A DNA stretch of 64,000 nt from Tolypeutes matacus (taxonomy: Eukaryota; Chordata; Mammalia; Cingulata; Chlamyphoridae): NCBI GenBank assembly GCA_026826555.1, contig JAKSZT010037307.1, positions 1,015,371 to 1,079,370 on the forward strand. The letters are read 5' to 3'. Positions within the stretch are counted from its first letter, which is position 1. The number at the start of each line of letters is the position of its first letter. Positions 1-11,824 of this stretch are shown piece after piece. The position numbers and the translations under genes were made by a program. The notes beneath the pieces are model-generated. The model was not told the origin of the DNA, ran no database searches, and worked only from the letters and a program-made list of their open reading frames with translations.

Positions 1-536
1 ATTTCCTCCTCAGATTGCTCATTAGTGCACAGAAATGCTACTGATTTTTGCATTTTGATCTTATATCCCGCCACTTTACTGAACTCATTTATCAGCTCCA
101 GAAGCTTTGCTGTAGATTTTTTGGGACTTTCTACATATAGAATATCATTTGCAAATATTGAAAGTTGTACTTCTTCCTTTCCAATTTGGATGTCTTTCAT
201 TTCTTTTTCTCACCTAACTGCTTGAGCAAGTACTTCTAATATAATGTTAAATAAGAGTGGTGACAGTGGGCATCCTTGTCTTCTTTCAGATCTTAGAGAG
301 AAAGACTTTAGCCTTTCACCATTCAGTATGATGTTAGCTGTGGGTTTTTCATATATGCCCTTTATCATGTTGAGGAAGTTTCCTTCTAATCCTACCTTTG
401 GAAGTGTTTTATCAAAAAAGGCTGCTGTATATTGTCAAATGCCTTTTCTGTGTCAATAGAGATGATCATGTGGTTTTTTTCCTTCAATCTGTTAATGTGG
501 TATATCACTTTAATTGGTTTTCTTATATTGAACCAT
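1..536 (-). mobile_element. L1 ORF2 reverse-transcriptase fragment, antisense
   Basis: The minus strand reads as the L1 RT palm region and continues off the left edge. At 133-150 the catalytic F-A-D-D motif appears as F-A-N-D (aat for gat), so the enzyme would be dead; stops are also present. At about 537 it switches to sense-strand L1 3' UTR, so this may be the inverted 5' half of one insertion. Confidence 0.85.
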
Positions 537-1130
537 CCTCAAGATTGAGGAATGAACAAACATAAAAGGGGGATGCAACTATGGACCAAAGTAGACTTAT
601 TATTGTAGTAATGGAAGAACTTGTAACTTTGATATAAAGATAGTGATTACCACAGGTTCTGAGGGGAGGGGGAGGGGGAAGGGAAGAATAGGTGAATCAT
701 AGAGCATTTTTAGGGCACTGAAATTGTTCTGCACGATATTATAATGACAGATACAGATCATTATACATTTTGTCAAAACCTATAAAATTGTACGGTGCAA
801 CATGTAAACCATAATGTAAACTATACACCTTGGTTAGTAGCAATGCTTCAATGTCTGTTCATCAATTTTAACAAATGTACCACAATAATGTAAGATCTTA
901 TTAATAGGGGAAAATGTGGGAGGGGAGGGGTTGGGTATATGGTAATCCACTATACTTTTTTTTTTTTTTAATTTTACCGGGAGGTCCTGGGGATCGAACC
1001 CAGGTCCCTCCATATGGCAGACGGACGCCCAACCATTTGAGCCACATCCATCCCCTCCACTGTACTTTTGATGTAACTTTTCTGTACTCTAAACCTTCTT
1101 TAAAAATAAAGTTTATTATATGAAAAAATA
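537..1130 (+). mobile_element. L1 3' UTR, sense
   Basis: It matches, in the opposite strand, the 3' UTR module seen at 18984-19460: cctcaagattgagg, then aaaacctataaaattgt, then the block around caaatgtaccacaataatg, ending in ttaaaaataaag and an A-rich tail to about 1140. A SINE sits at 961-1056. Confidence 0.75.
961..1056 (-). mobile_element. DAS-type SINE, short form
   Basis: Antisense tRNA-like head with B box (ggttcgatcc when reversed) and a poly-T. Flanks ccactatactttt (948-960) and ccactgtactttt (1057-1069) form a 12/13 TSD. Confidence 0.9.
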
Positions 1131-1139
1131 AAGAATAAA

Positions 1140-2130
1140 GTAAAAAAACTTCCAAAATCTCCTGAAAGACATGAATATAAACCACCAGGAACTCAACAAA
1201 CTCCATGCAGGATAGACTTCAATAGACCTACAGCAAGACACACTATTGAGAAACTGTCAAAAAATAAAGACAGAAAATTCTGAGAGCAGTAATAGAGAAG
1301 TGACTTGTCACATACAAAGGACCCCCAATAAGATTAACAGTGGATTTCTCCTCAGAAACCAAAGAGGCAAGAAAGATGGCATGTATAAAGTCCTTAGCAA
1401 AAAAAAACAAAAACTATCAACCAAGAATTCTGTATCAGGCAAACTTATCTTTTATAATGAAGGAGAAATTAAGACATTTACAAATAAACAAAAGCTTAAC
1501 GAGTTCATTAACAGAAGACTTGCCTACAAGAAATCATAAAGCAAATTCTTCAGGCTGAAATTAAGGGGCACTATATAGTAAGTCAAAGACATAAGAAAAA
1601 ATAATGAACAATGGGAAAGAAACTGCATAGGCAAATATAAAGTCCTATATTATTGTAATTTCGTTTGTAGCCTCCCCCTATCTGCCTTAAAATGCAAATG
1701 TGCAAAAAAAAAACATTATATAGCTATGTTAATGGAATAAAATGTATAAAGATACAATCTGAGACAATGACTATATAATGGGGGAGGGAGAGAGATATTT
1801 AAGAGTAGAGTGTATGTATACTACTAAAATTACAGTGGTACACAGTAAATAAATAAAGTAACTACACCACTGAAAAAGAAAACCAAAAGGGTAAAAGTAA
1901 GTTCTCCTCAGTTATTAACTTAAATGTCAATGGATTTTCTCCCCTATTAAAAGGTAGAGATTGGGAGGCTGGATGAAAAATCATGATCCATCTCCATGCT
2001 GTCTATAAGTGACTCACTTTAGGTACAAAAATACAATGATGTAGATAGTGAAAGGATAGAAAAAGATATTCCATGTAAATAGTAATCGAAAGAGCCAAAG
2101 AAGCGATATAGTTCTCTGGCAAATAGACTT
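1140..2130 (+). mobile_element. Old L1 fragment, ORF1/ORF2 boundary region
   Basis: Sense L1M-like sequence: the conserved block around tctcctcagaaaccaaagagg, the aaggagaaattaagaca block, then gttaatggaataaaatgtataaag and the start of ORF2 (aacttaaatgtcaatgg). Heavily decayed. Confidence 0.7.
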
Positions 2131-2196
2131 TATGCCATTATGCTCTGCCATGTGCCTGATTGTCTACAACTACAATGTGGTGAGATAGCATCTCTT

Positions 2197-2316
2197 TTTT
2201 TTTTTTTTTTAATTATTTATTTATTTATTTTATTTTACCGGGAGGTCCCGGGGATCGAACCCAGGTCCCTCCATATGGGAGACGGACGCCCAACCAGTTG
2301 AGCCACATCCGCCCCC
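2197..2316 (-). mobile_element. DAS-type SINE, short form
   Basis: Antisense SINE with poly-T, flanked by agcatctctt at 2187-2196 and 2317-2326 (perfect 10 bp TSD). Confidence 0.9.
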
Positions 2317-2375
2317 AGCATCTCTTGATGATGCCTTGATCTGGACACTTCCACAGCCTCAGAACTGCAGTTTTT

Positions 2376-2567
2376 TTTTGTTTTTGTTTTTGTTTTAAGA
2401 TTTTATTTATTCATTCATTTATCGCCCCCTTGCTGCTTGTGCTCGCTGGGTCAGCCAACCATGCCGTGCGGGCGGGCTTGCCTTCACCAGGAGGCCCCGG
2501 GAACCAAACCCGGGGCCTCCCATATGGTAAACAGGAGCCCTACTGATTGAGCCACAGCCGCTTCCCA
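2376..2567 (-). mobile_element. DAS-type SINE, 190 bp form
   Basis: Antisense SINE with the GC-rich ggggcctcc / gcgggcgggc body typical of the youngest copies here. TSD agaactgcagttttt at 2361-2375 and 2568-2582. Confidence 0.92.
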
Positions 2568-2991
2568 AGAACTGCAGTTTTTAACCTAATAAATTCCCAT
2601 TAGAAAAGCCAACCATTTCTGATATATTGTTCCTAGTACCTTTCAGCAAACTAAAAGAAGTGTACAATTCAGTGACATTAAATGCATTCACAAAGTTGTG
2701 CAACCATCATCACTACCCATTAGCAAAACTGTTTTATCACCCCAATCAGAAATTTGTATCCTTAGAGCAATAACTCCTCATTCCCTCATCTCCCAGCCCT
2801 TGGTACCCTCTAATCTATTTTGTCTCTATTAAATTTGCCTATTCTAGATATTTCATATAAAAGGAATCATACAGTATCTGTCCTTTTGTGTCTGGCTTAT
2901 TTCACTTAGCATAATGTTTTCAAGGTACATCCATGTTGTAACAAGTATCAGAACTTCGTTCTTATTTAAGGATGAAGAATATTCCACTTGT

Positions 2992-3402
2992 ATTAAACAG
3001 TTAATTGTTTCCCCCATAAGGCATGTTCAAATCCTACTCCTGATCCTAAGAATGTGATTTTACTGGGAAAAAGGATCTTTTAAGATGAGGACAAATGAGA
3101 TTAGAGGGAGCCCTAATCCAATATGACTGGTATCCTGATAAGAGGAGGAAAACTGGACAGATTTGGGGAAGAAGGTCATGTGATGACTGAGGCAGAGAAT
3201 GCCATGGATCGCTGGCAAGCCACCCACAAAAACCAGGAGAGACACATGGAACTGATTCTTCACTACAAACTTCAGAAGAAGCATAGCCCTACCAATATTT
3301 TGATTAAAGACTTCCAGTCTCCAGAACTTGTGAAACAATAAATTTCTATTGTTTTAAGTTATCCACTTTGTGGTACTTTTTAGGGCATCCCTAGACTATT
3401 AA
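2992..3402 (+). mobile_element. MLT1-type (MaLR) solo LTR
   Basis: Recognisable MLT1 landmarks: aatcctactcctgatcctaa near the 5' end, gagccctaatccaatatgac, a purine-rich core, and ccagaacttgtgaaacaataaatttc with the poly(A) signal. It interrupts antisense L1 between gaatattccactt and aagcatatg. Confidence 0.8.
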
Positions 3403-3795
3403 GCATATGTATAAACCACATTTTGTTTATCTGCTCATCTACTGATGGACAATTAGGTTGTTTCCACCTTTTGGTTACTGTGAACAATGCTGCTATGAAC
3501 ACTGGCATAAAAGTATCTATTTCAGTCACTGCTTTTATAATTCTTTGGGGTATAGCCCATGAATAGAATTGCTGGTTCATATAATAATTCTATATGTAAT
3601 TTTGTGAGGAGCCACCAAATTCTTTTCTACAGTGGCTGCACTGCTCCAACCAGCAATGCAGAAGGGCTCCAATTTCTCCACAACCTAGCCAATACTTATT
3701 TTCCATGCTAATTTTTTAAATACAATTTTTTATTGGAGGTTTAGTTTACAGAAAAACTATGCAGAATATAGAGAATTTCCATATCCCCCCCCAAT

Positions 3796-4152
3796 TATTT
3801 TTTTTTAAGATTTTTACTTACTTTATTTTTCTTTATTAATCCCCCCTCCCCCCAAATGGTTCATTCCTCTGTCTGCTCATTGTTTGCTCGCCTCAAACCC
3901 AGGACCTAGCACATAAGAGGGAAGTGCTGAACAGACTGAGCCACATCCATTCCCTGTGGGCTGTGGCATCTGATGGTTTGTGGCCTCTACTTCTTGCGGC
4001 AGGAGTGGAGTCTAGCACATTGTTGCAAGAGGCGGCATCTGGCTCTGTTGTGGCGGGAGGCGGCATCTGTCTTCTTTTAAGAGGCACTGGGACCCAAACC
4101 CAGGACCTCCCATGTGGTAGGCAGGCACCCAAGTGGTTGAGCCACATTTCCT
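3796..4152 (-). mobile_element. Dimeric DAS-type SINE
   Basis: Two antisense tRNA-like units (gagccacatcc near 3940 and gagccacatttcc near 4140) separated by a GGCGGCATCTG repeat-bearing spacer, with a poly-T. Imperfect TSD around ccccccaat. Confidence 0.8.
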
Positions 4153-5067
4153 TCCCCCAATACCCGCCCATTAATACCTTGCATTAATTAGTGTGGTACC
4201 TTTTTTACAACTGATGGAAGAATATTATTACAATTGTGATATTAACTATAGTTCATAGTTTATACTAGTGCTCATTGAGTTATACAGTTCTATGTATTTT
4301 TTATTTTAATTTTTATTCTAGTAACATATATACAACTTAAAATTTCATCTTTTAACCACATTCAAATATATAATTCAGTGGTGTTAAGTACATTCACAAT
4401 GTTGTGCTACCATTACTATTATCCAATACTAAAACTTTTCCATCATCACAAAAGAAATTCTGTATCAATTAACCTCTGATTCTCTATTACCTACCCCTAG
4501 CCCAGCCTCTGGTAACCTGTATTCTAGTTTCTGAATCTATGAAATATCTTATTCTACTTATTTCATATTGGTGAGATCACGTAATATTTGTTTTTTGTGT
4601 GTCTGGCTTATTTCAGTCAACATGATGTCTTCAACCTTCATCCATTCAGGACTTCATTCCTTTTTACAGCTGAATAATATTCCATTGTGTGTATATACCA
4701 TGATTTCAATATCCATTCATCGGTTGGTGGACACTTGGATTGCTTCCATTTTTTGTTTTTTGGACTATTAGTGTGCAAATATCTTTTCAAGTTCCTGCTT
4801 TCAATTCTTTGGGGGTATATACCTAGAAGTCATATGGTCATTCTATGTTTAACTTTCTTTAGACTGCTAAACTGTCTTCTAGAGTGGCTACACCATTTCA
4901 TATTCCCACCAACAATGAATGAATATTACTATTTCTCCACATCCTCTTGTTATTTTCCATTTTTTAATAGTAGCCATTCTAGTGAGTGTGAAATGGTATC
5001 TCATTGTGGATTTTTATTAGAGATTTTTATTAGAGAAGTTTTCTTTTTTATGCAGAACAATCATACA

Positions 5068-5530
5068 TGAAATACCAGGCTAATGTGTCAACTTGGTCAG
5101 GTAATGGTGCACAGTTGTCTGGTCAAGCAAGCACTGGGCTAATTGTAATATGAGGGTATTTCATGGACTTTAATCATCAGTGAGTTGATTGCATAGGTGG
5201 CTGATTACATCTACTATCAACTAAGGAGACTGCCATCAGCAATGAATGACCTCTCATCCAATCAGTTGAAGGCCTTAAAAGGGGAAATGATTTCAACATT
5301 TAGAGAAAGAATTAACATCTCTCTTTCAGACAGCCAGCATCACCTGAAAACTCAAAGAACTCAACTTTTTTGAGTTACAAAATTTCACCAGAGCCCCTGG
5401 TTTGCAGCCTGCCTTGAGAAATTTGGACTTCTGCACCCCACAGTCACATGAGAGAATTTTATAAAATCTCATGCTATTTACAGATATCTCCTGTCAGGTT
5501 CAGTTTCCCTACAGAACCTTGACTTACACA
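5068..5530 (+). mobile_element. MLT2-like (ERVL) solo LTR
   Basis: It starts near tgaaataccaggctaatgtg and shows gtcaacttggtcagg, then catccaatcagttgaaggcc and the cttgacttacaca end, matching the MLT2 pattern. The LTR at 41712-42156 is its antisense relative. No internal retroviral region. Confidence 0.75.
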
Positions 5531-6319
5531 CTACCCTATTATTAACACCTTGTATTGGTGTGGAACATTTGTTACAACTGATGATAGTACATTTTTATAA
5601 TTGTACTATTAACTACAGTCCATGACATAACTTAGGGTTCATTGTGTCATGTTCTTTCACGGATGTTTTTTAAAGATGCATTTCCCTTTTGATTTTTATT
5701 TCCCTAATGGTTAATGATGTTGAGCATGTTTCATGTGCTTTTTGTCCATATGTATATATTCTTTGGAGAAATGTCTATTCAAATCTTTCACTCATTTTTT
5801 AACTGGGTTGTCATTTTGTTGTTGAGTTATAGAATTTCTTTATATATTCTGGGTATCAAATATGGTTTTGAAGTATTTTCTCCCGTTATGTAGGTTCCCT
5901 TTTTACTTTCAAGATAAAGTCCTTTGATGAACAAAAGATTTAATTTTGGTGAGGTCCCATTTATCTGGCTTTTTCCCTTTGTTGCTCATACTTTTGGTGT
6001 TTAATCTAAGTAACAACTGCCTAACACAAGGTCCTGAAAATGTTTCCCTATTTTTTTTTTTAAAGGAGTTTTATAGTTTTGGTTCTTTAATTTAGGTCTG
6101 GTTCATTTTGAGTTGATTTTTACATATGGTGTGAGGTAGGGGTTCACTTTCATTCTTTGGCATATGGAAATCCATTTCTTCCAGTACCACTTATTGAAGA
6201 GAGTATTCTTTCCCCCATTAAATGGACTTGGCACCCTAGTTGAAAATCAGTTGGCCATAGACATGTGAGTTTATTTCTCTAAAGTCAATTCTATTCCATT
6301 CATCCGTATGTCTGTTCTT

Positions 6320-6413
6320 TTTTTTTTTTTTTACCGGGAGGTCCCGGGGATCAAATTTGGGTCCCTCCCTATGGGAGACGGACGCCCAACCATTTGAGCC
6401 ACATCCATCCCCC
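6320..6413 (-). mobile_element. DAS-type SINE, short form
   Basis: Antisense tRNA-like SINE within L1; TSD tatgtctgttctt at 6307-6319 and 6415-6427. Confidence 0.9.
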
Positions 6414-6858
6414 ATATGTCTGTTCTTGTGCCATCACCACACTGTTGTGATTACTGTGGCTTTGTAATGCATTTTAAAATCGGGACGTGTGAGTCCTCCA
6501 ATTTTGTCTTCTTTTTTCAAGATGGCTTGGGCTATTTGGGGTTCCTTGTAGTTTCATATGAATTTGAGGATCATCTTTTCCATTTGTACAAAAAACGGTG
6601 TTGGAATTTTGATATGGGTTGCACTGACTCTGTAAATTACTCTGGGTATAGCATTGATATTTTAACAATATTAAATTTTGCAATAAATGAACACAGTATG
6701 TCTTGCCATTAAGATTTGGTATTCTCTCTTTTTCAAATGTGAAGCTACCAGGCCTGAAGTTTTCATTGTGGAAAGGTATTTAACTACAAATTAAAAGTAT
6801 TTAATAGATACAGAGCTATTCAGGTAATCTGTTTCTTCTTGAGTAAGGCTTGGTAGTT

Positions 6859-7006
6859 GTGGTAGTTTGAGACTGTGGGGAAAAATCATAGCCTGATGAT
6901 GCCTTGATTTGGACATTTTTCTCAGCCTCAAATCTGTAAGGTTATAAGATAAATCCATCGTAAAAGCTAACCCGTTTCTGGAATATTGCATTTCAGCATT
7001 TTGGCC
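6859..7006 (+). mobile_element. MaLR-like LTR with internal deletion
   Basis: It has the tgtggtagtttgaga start and the tgatgccttgatttggac to gttataagataaat end of the LTR family at 37155 and 46067, with most of the middle missing (about 150 bp left). Confidence 0.65.
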
Positions 7007-9339
7007 ACGTGTATTATGTTTTTCCTATGTCAATGAGATTCAGTTTGCTAATATTTTACTGAGAATTTTTATGTTTATACTCATGAGAAATATTGCTTCT
7101 TTTTACTGTCTTTGCTTTCATCAGAGTAATTGTGGCTTCATAAAAGTCTCTCCTCTAAAAAGACCTTGAGTTAAGGGAGGGGGGAAGGTAAAGACAAATG
7201 AGTTTATATGGCTAAGAGACCTCAAAGTGAGTCGGGAAGTCATTCCAGAGTAACACTTATGCACATCTCAGCAGGATCTCCTAGACTGCCAAAGTGGATA
7301 CTATCCCAAATAGCGGGGCTCCTAAGGGCTCTGGAGACACCCAGGTCCTATGGTCAGGGCAGACAGCTCTGGAGTTTGGTGTCTTGCCAGTGGGCCCTAC
7401 TTTGAGGTTTGTGCTCCTGAGAGTGACAAAGTTGTACTCAATTATGTCTTCCCTACACATGGCTCATCTGTCCCTTCTATTTAAACCTATAGTTGGTGCT
7501 GGAGTTTGTAGGTGTACATCCAAGAGACTCGAGTCTTTGGGCTGTCCATGTGTCAGCTGGGCCTGGAATCTCAGCAGAGTTGCAACACCTACTCTACAGC
7601 TCATTGGACTCACCCAGGACAACTAACAAGGAGATGTTGATGGACAATGACCATTCCAAGGAACAGAGAGAGTCTGCAACTGCAAGCAAGATAGTCCCAT
7701 CCATCTTCCCCATGGGATATAAGCCCCCTCTCAATTAGAGTTGGAGTGGACATCACCATCCCAGAATCCTCAGAACTGGGGAAAGAACTATGGACTAGAG
7801 TAGACTTACTGGTATTCTACTATAGACATATTGTGATTCTAGCAATGGAAGAGATTACAACATTGACGTGGAGCCAGTGGCTCTGGGGACAGGGAGAGGG
7901 AAAAACAGTTGTAATACGAGGTCTTTTTCGGGACTTGGGAATCGTCCTGAATGACACTGCAACGACAGATATAGGCCATTTTATATCATCACATAACATG
8001 CAGAACTGTGTGGGACAGAGTATAGACTACAATGTGAACTATGGTCCACGCTTAATGGCAAAGCCCCAGGATGCATTTATCAATTGCAGTGAATGTGCCA
8101 CACTAATGAAGGATGTTTACGTGGGAGGGTGTGGGAGGTGTGGGGAGTGGGGCATATGGGAATCCCTATATTTTTTGTGTAACATTTATGTAATCTACGT
8201 AGTTTTTTTTTTTTTTTTTTAATTTCCTCCTCTTCTGTTTTCTAGAAGAGATTATATAGAATTTGTGTTTTTACGTCCTTAAATGTTTGGTAGAATTCAC
8301 CAGTGACATAATCTAATATTATTAGATTTCCTTTCTGTAAGCATTTCAATTAGAAATTATTTTAATAGTTATAAGATATTCATATGATTTCATCTTGGAT
8401 GCGCTTTGGCAATTTATGGTTTCAAGGATTTGGTTGATTTATCTAAACTGTCATTTATGTGTGTAGAGTTGGTTATATTATTTCTTATCAACAGTTTATT
8501 GTCTGTAATGTCTGTAGTGATATCCCTTCTTTTACTTCTGATATTTGTAATTAGTGTTTTCTCTTTTTCTTTGTTAGTCTTGTTAGATGTTTATCAATTT
8601 TATCAAATCTTTTCAGAACCCATCTTTTGATTTGATTTCTATTGTTTTGCTTTTTTCAATTTCATAATTTCTGCTATTTAATATGTCTTCTTTTATCCTG
8701 ACTGCTTTGTGTTTTTCTTTGTTTAGTTTCTTGAAGTAGGAGATGAGATTACAGATTTGAGACCTTTCCTTTTTTTCCTATTATAAGTAATCATTGTTAT
8801 AAATTTCCTTTAGCACTGCTTTAGCTGCATCTCACAGATTTGTACATATATTCATTTTCAATTCACTTCATTTTTTATTTCTCTCAAGACTTCATCTTTG
8901 AACCATGTATTATTTAGCAGTATGATTTTTAAGTTCTACATATTTTGAGATTTGTCTTATCAATTTCTAGTTTGTTTTCATTATGACAGAGAACATCTTT
9001 TGTATGATTTTAATTATTTTAAATCTATTAAGATTTGTTTTATAACTCAGGATACTGTTCTATGAATGCCTGAACAGAATGTGTGTTCTTATTTTTATTA
9101 GGTATAATATATAAATTTGAATTAAATCCTGTTGGTTTTAATTGTTCAGTTCTTCTTTATCCTTGATGAGTTTTGTCTGGTGATTATATTGATTACTAAG
9201 AGAAAGGTGTATACATCCCAAATACAGATTTCTCTATTTTTCTATCCACTTCTTTCAGTTATTGCATCATTTATTTTGAAGCCCTGTTGTATAATGTATA
9301 CACATTTAAGATTGGTGTCTTCTTGGCAATTTTGGGGGG
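7007..9339 (-). mobile_element. Old L1 ORF2 N-terminal half, antisense, split
   Basis: Antisense ORF2 at 7007-7155 resumes at 8221 after the 7156-8200 insertion and continues to the FTH1 pseudogene at 9340 (for example ggtttcaaggatttgg and agtctt-rich RT text near 8400-8800). Frames are broken. Confidence 0.65.
7156..8200 (+). mobile_element. L1 3' UTR module, sense, about 1.05 kb
   Basis: Closely related over its length to 27300-28345 and, in reverse, to 18984-20080: aagacaaatgagt, gggaagtcattccagag, ccatgggatataagccc, ggagtggacatcaccatccc, then the gggaggtgtggg end. The 158-residue frame here has no protein similarity I recognise and is a chance frame. A poly-T follows at 8202-8220. Confidence 0.7.
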
Positions 9340-10035
9340 GATTACTTTATTTGAAGAAATGATAAAAATAAAAGTACTTAGTGGATGCTTTGATACAACT
9401 TATAAAAAAAGGTAAAAGGTAAAATAAACCCAGCATGCATGCACTATGCAAAGCCTTGGTGACCATGGAAAGCACACCTGTAGCTACAGGGAAAATCAGC
9501 GTAAGGTTTAACTCTCATCATCACTATTTACCAGGATGAGCTTCTCAAAGAGATATTTTACCAGGTCATATTGCAGGACCCCCATCTTTCATAAGGTGGT
9601 TAAGTAGTCACCCAATTCTTTTATGGATTTTACCCACTCATTCAAGTAACACATCTCAATGAAGTTACACAAGTGGAGATCACTTGTGTCAGTGAGCACT
9701 TTGTGCAGTTCTAGTAGTGACTGATTCACCCTTTTTTTCCAAGTATAAGACACTCCATTGCATTCAGCCCATGCTCCAAATCATCACATTCTGGTTTCTT
9801 TATATCCTGAAGGAAGATGCTTCCACCTTGTTGATTTTTCAGCCTCGTAAGTTTCTCATCTTGTTCCCTCTCCTCAAGAGATTAGTGAAGAAAATATTTG
9901 GCAAAGTTCTTCAAAACCACATCATTATGGTTAAAGTAGTAAGACATGGACAGGTAGATGTAAGAGGCACAGAGTTTCAGGACGATCTGGTGGTTGTTCT
10001 AGGAGACCTGCATGGGGGATGTAGTCATCATGGCG
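9340..10035 (-). pseudogene. FTH1: Ferritin heavy chain processed pseudogene
   Basis: The minus strand between about 10031 (start codon after CGCC) and 9508 (TAA) aligns with ferritin heavy chain: YLSMSYYF, then KNFAKYFLH, then [12 protein letters not shown] and GLNAMEC are readable. The 3' UTR is also recognisable, with a GGTCACCAAGG-like block near 9463 and ending in CAAATAAAG near 9346. The frame is broken: an in-frame TAG sits about ten codons in, about 24 nt are missing after the NNHQ segment, and further stops and indels follow. There are no introns, so it is a retrocopy. It is inserted into the antisense L1 mosaic. The functional protein is the ferroxidase subunit of the iron store; this copy cannot make it. 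The iron-responsive element of the mRNA 5' UTR is not seen. FTMT or another intronless FTH-like gene is a less likely source. Confidence 0.9.
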
Positions 10036-10059
10036 GTGACTGAGGGCATCATGCAATGT

Positions 10060-11820
10060 CTTTGTACCTGGTTGTTCGCCTTACTCTGGTGCCCAATTTT
10101 TCTTTTAATAACATAGCCATTTCAACTTTCTTTTGATTACTGTTTGCAAGCTATGTAGTTTTCTATCCTTTTAATCTTTAACCTCCCTATATCATTATAT
10201 TCTAAGTGACTTTCTTATATATGACATTTAGTTGGATGATTTTTTTAAATCCATTCTGCCAATCTCTATCTTTTAATTCGTGTATTTAGGCTACTTACAT
10301 TTAATATAATTATTCATGTATTTAAATCTGCTATTTCAGTATTTATTTCCTGTTTGTTCCCTCTGTTTATATTCCTATTTTCCCTTTCATGTTTTCCTGT
10401 GGGGCTCCTGAACATTTTTAGTATTTCATTTTGGTTTATTTATAGTACTTTTATATGATTTTGTATAGTATTTTCAGTGAGTTCTCTAGAAATTGCAATA
10501 CACATATATACCTTATCAGTCTAGTAATACAATATTTTAACACTTGAAATGGAATGTAGATACCTTATCACAATTTAGGTCCCTATACACCTTTATGATA
10601 TAGTTTTCTTAAATATTACCTCTACACACATTGAAAATCACATCAACATCATTAATTTTTGCCTTTTTTCACTAAACTAAATTTTAAAAACCAGGGAGGA
10701 GGAGAAGTTATTTACTCTTCCATTGCTTTACTTATTCCTGATGTTTCAAGTTTCCTTCCATTATCATTTGTTTCTGTCTGAAGAACTTTATAGTCATTCT
10801 TTCAGAACTGGTCTACTGGCAACACATTTTCTTAGCCTTCCCTCATCTGATAAAGTCTTAATTTCCCCTTCATTCCTGAAACATATTTTCCTGGATATAT
10901 ATTTCTGGGGTAATATCAGTTTTTTTCTTTCAGTACTTGAAAAACATTGGGCTGCTTCCTTCTGTATTCCACAGTTTCTGATGAGAACTCTGTCATTCAA
11001 ATGTCCTCCCTAGAGGTAATGTGACATTTCTTTCTAGCTGCTTTCAAGATTGTTTCCTTTTTAGTTTTAGTTCTCAGAAATTTGTCTACAATGTGTCTGG
11101 GTATATAATTCTTTGGGTTTATCCTGTTTGGGGTTCACTCAGTTCTTAAACCTGTAGGCTTATGTCGTTTGCCAAATTTCATGCATCTTTGCTAGTATTT
11201 TTTTAAACTGTTTTTGATCTCCACATTCTGTTCTCTCCATCTAGTACTTTGGGGGCATGCATGTTAGCTATTTTTGTTATTGTCCCAGGCAGCTAAATTC
11301 TTCCCCCCCCCCCCCCATTTCATTTCCTCTCTGTTACTCAGACTGAATAATTTCTACTCATCCATCTTCAAGTTCACTAATTCTTTCCTCTATAATTTCC
11401 ATTCTGCTATTGAGCCTATCTAGCAATTTTTAAATTTTCAGTCATTATATTTTTTTATGTATAATTGCTGGGGTTTTGTTTTCATCTGTTTCATAAATGG
11501 ACTGCTCATTTTCAAACAGCTGCTTTAAAATCCTGTTGATCATAAAATTTGTGTCATCTCAATGTTGGCATCTGTTGATTATCTTCCCCTATCAAAGTTG
11601 AAATTTTCCTGAATTTTTTATATGACAAGTAATTTGGAGATGTATCTTAGACATTTTAAGTTATTATACAATGAGACTCTGGTTTCTATTTAAATCTTCT
11701 ATTTTAGCAGGTAATCAACTGGTTTAGATTAAGAATGCATTCCCAGGCTCATTTTTGTGAGCTGTGGGTCAAATGTCAATTTAGTTTATAAAGTCTCTTC
11801 TGTTTTTCCCCACCTGTATG
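10060..11820 (-). mobile_element. Old L1, ORF1/ORF2 boundary and ORF1 region, antisense
   Basis: It continues the L1 interrupted by the FTH1 copy. The minus-strand blocks at 10790-11010 (tcagatgaggg...aggaatgaagggg region) correspond to the same L1 boundary region found in sense at 1320-1500. A run of about 12 C lies at 11304-11316. Confidence 0.65.
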
Positions 11821-11824
11821 TTAC

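Larger units (their letters stand above)
2132..2654 (+). mobile_element. 3' part of a MaLR-like LTR, split by two SINEs
   Basis: It shares gatgccttgatctggacact, the aataaattcccattag poly(A)-signal block and the tttcagcaaacta end with LTR copies at 6859, 37155 and 46067. SINEs are inserted at 2197-2316 and 2376-2567. Confidence 0.65.
2655..6740 (-). mobile_element. Old L1 mosaic, 3' UTR and ORF2 C-terminal half, antisense
   Basis: The minus strand shows the L1 ORF2 C-terminal end and 3' UTR (2655-2990, 3403-3790, 4160-5066, 5531-5660), then ORF2 further upstream (5670-6740). The parts are interrupted by an MLT1 LTR, SINEs and an MLT2 LTR. More than one L1 insertion is probably present, because 3' UTR-like blocks recur at 3720-4260 and 5531-5660. 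No open frame remains. Confidence 0.7.

Noticed and set aside
7746..8222. 158-residue plus-strand frame
   Set aside because: It lies in an L1 3' UTR module that recurs at 27860-28345 and 18984-19500 with no conserved frame.
9717..10043. 108-residue plus-strand frame
   Set aside because: It is the opposite strand of the FTH1 pseudogene.
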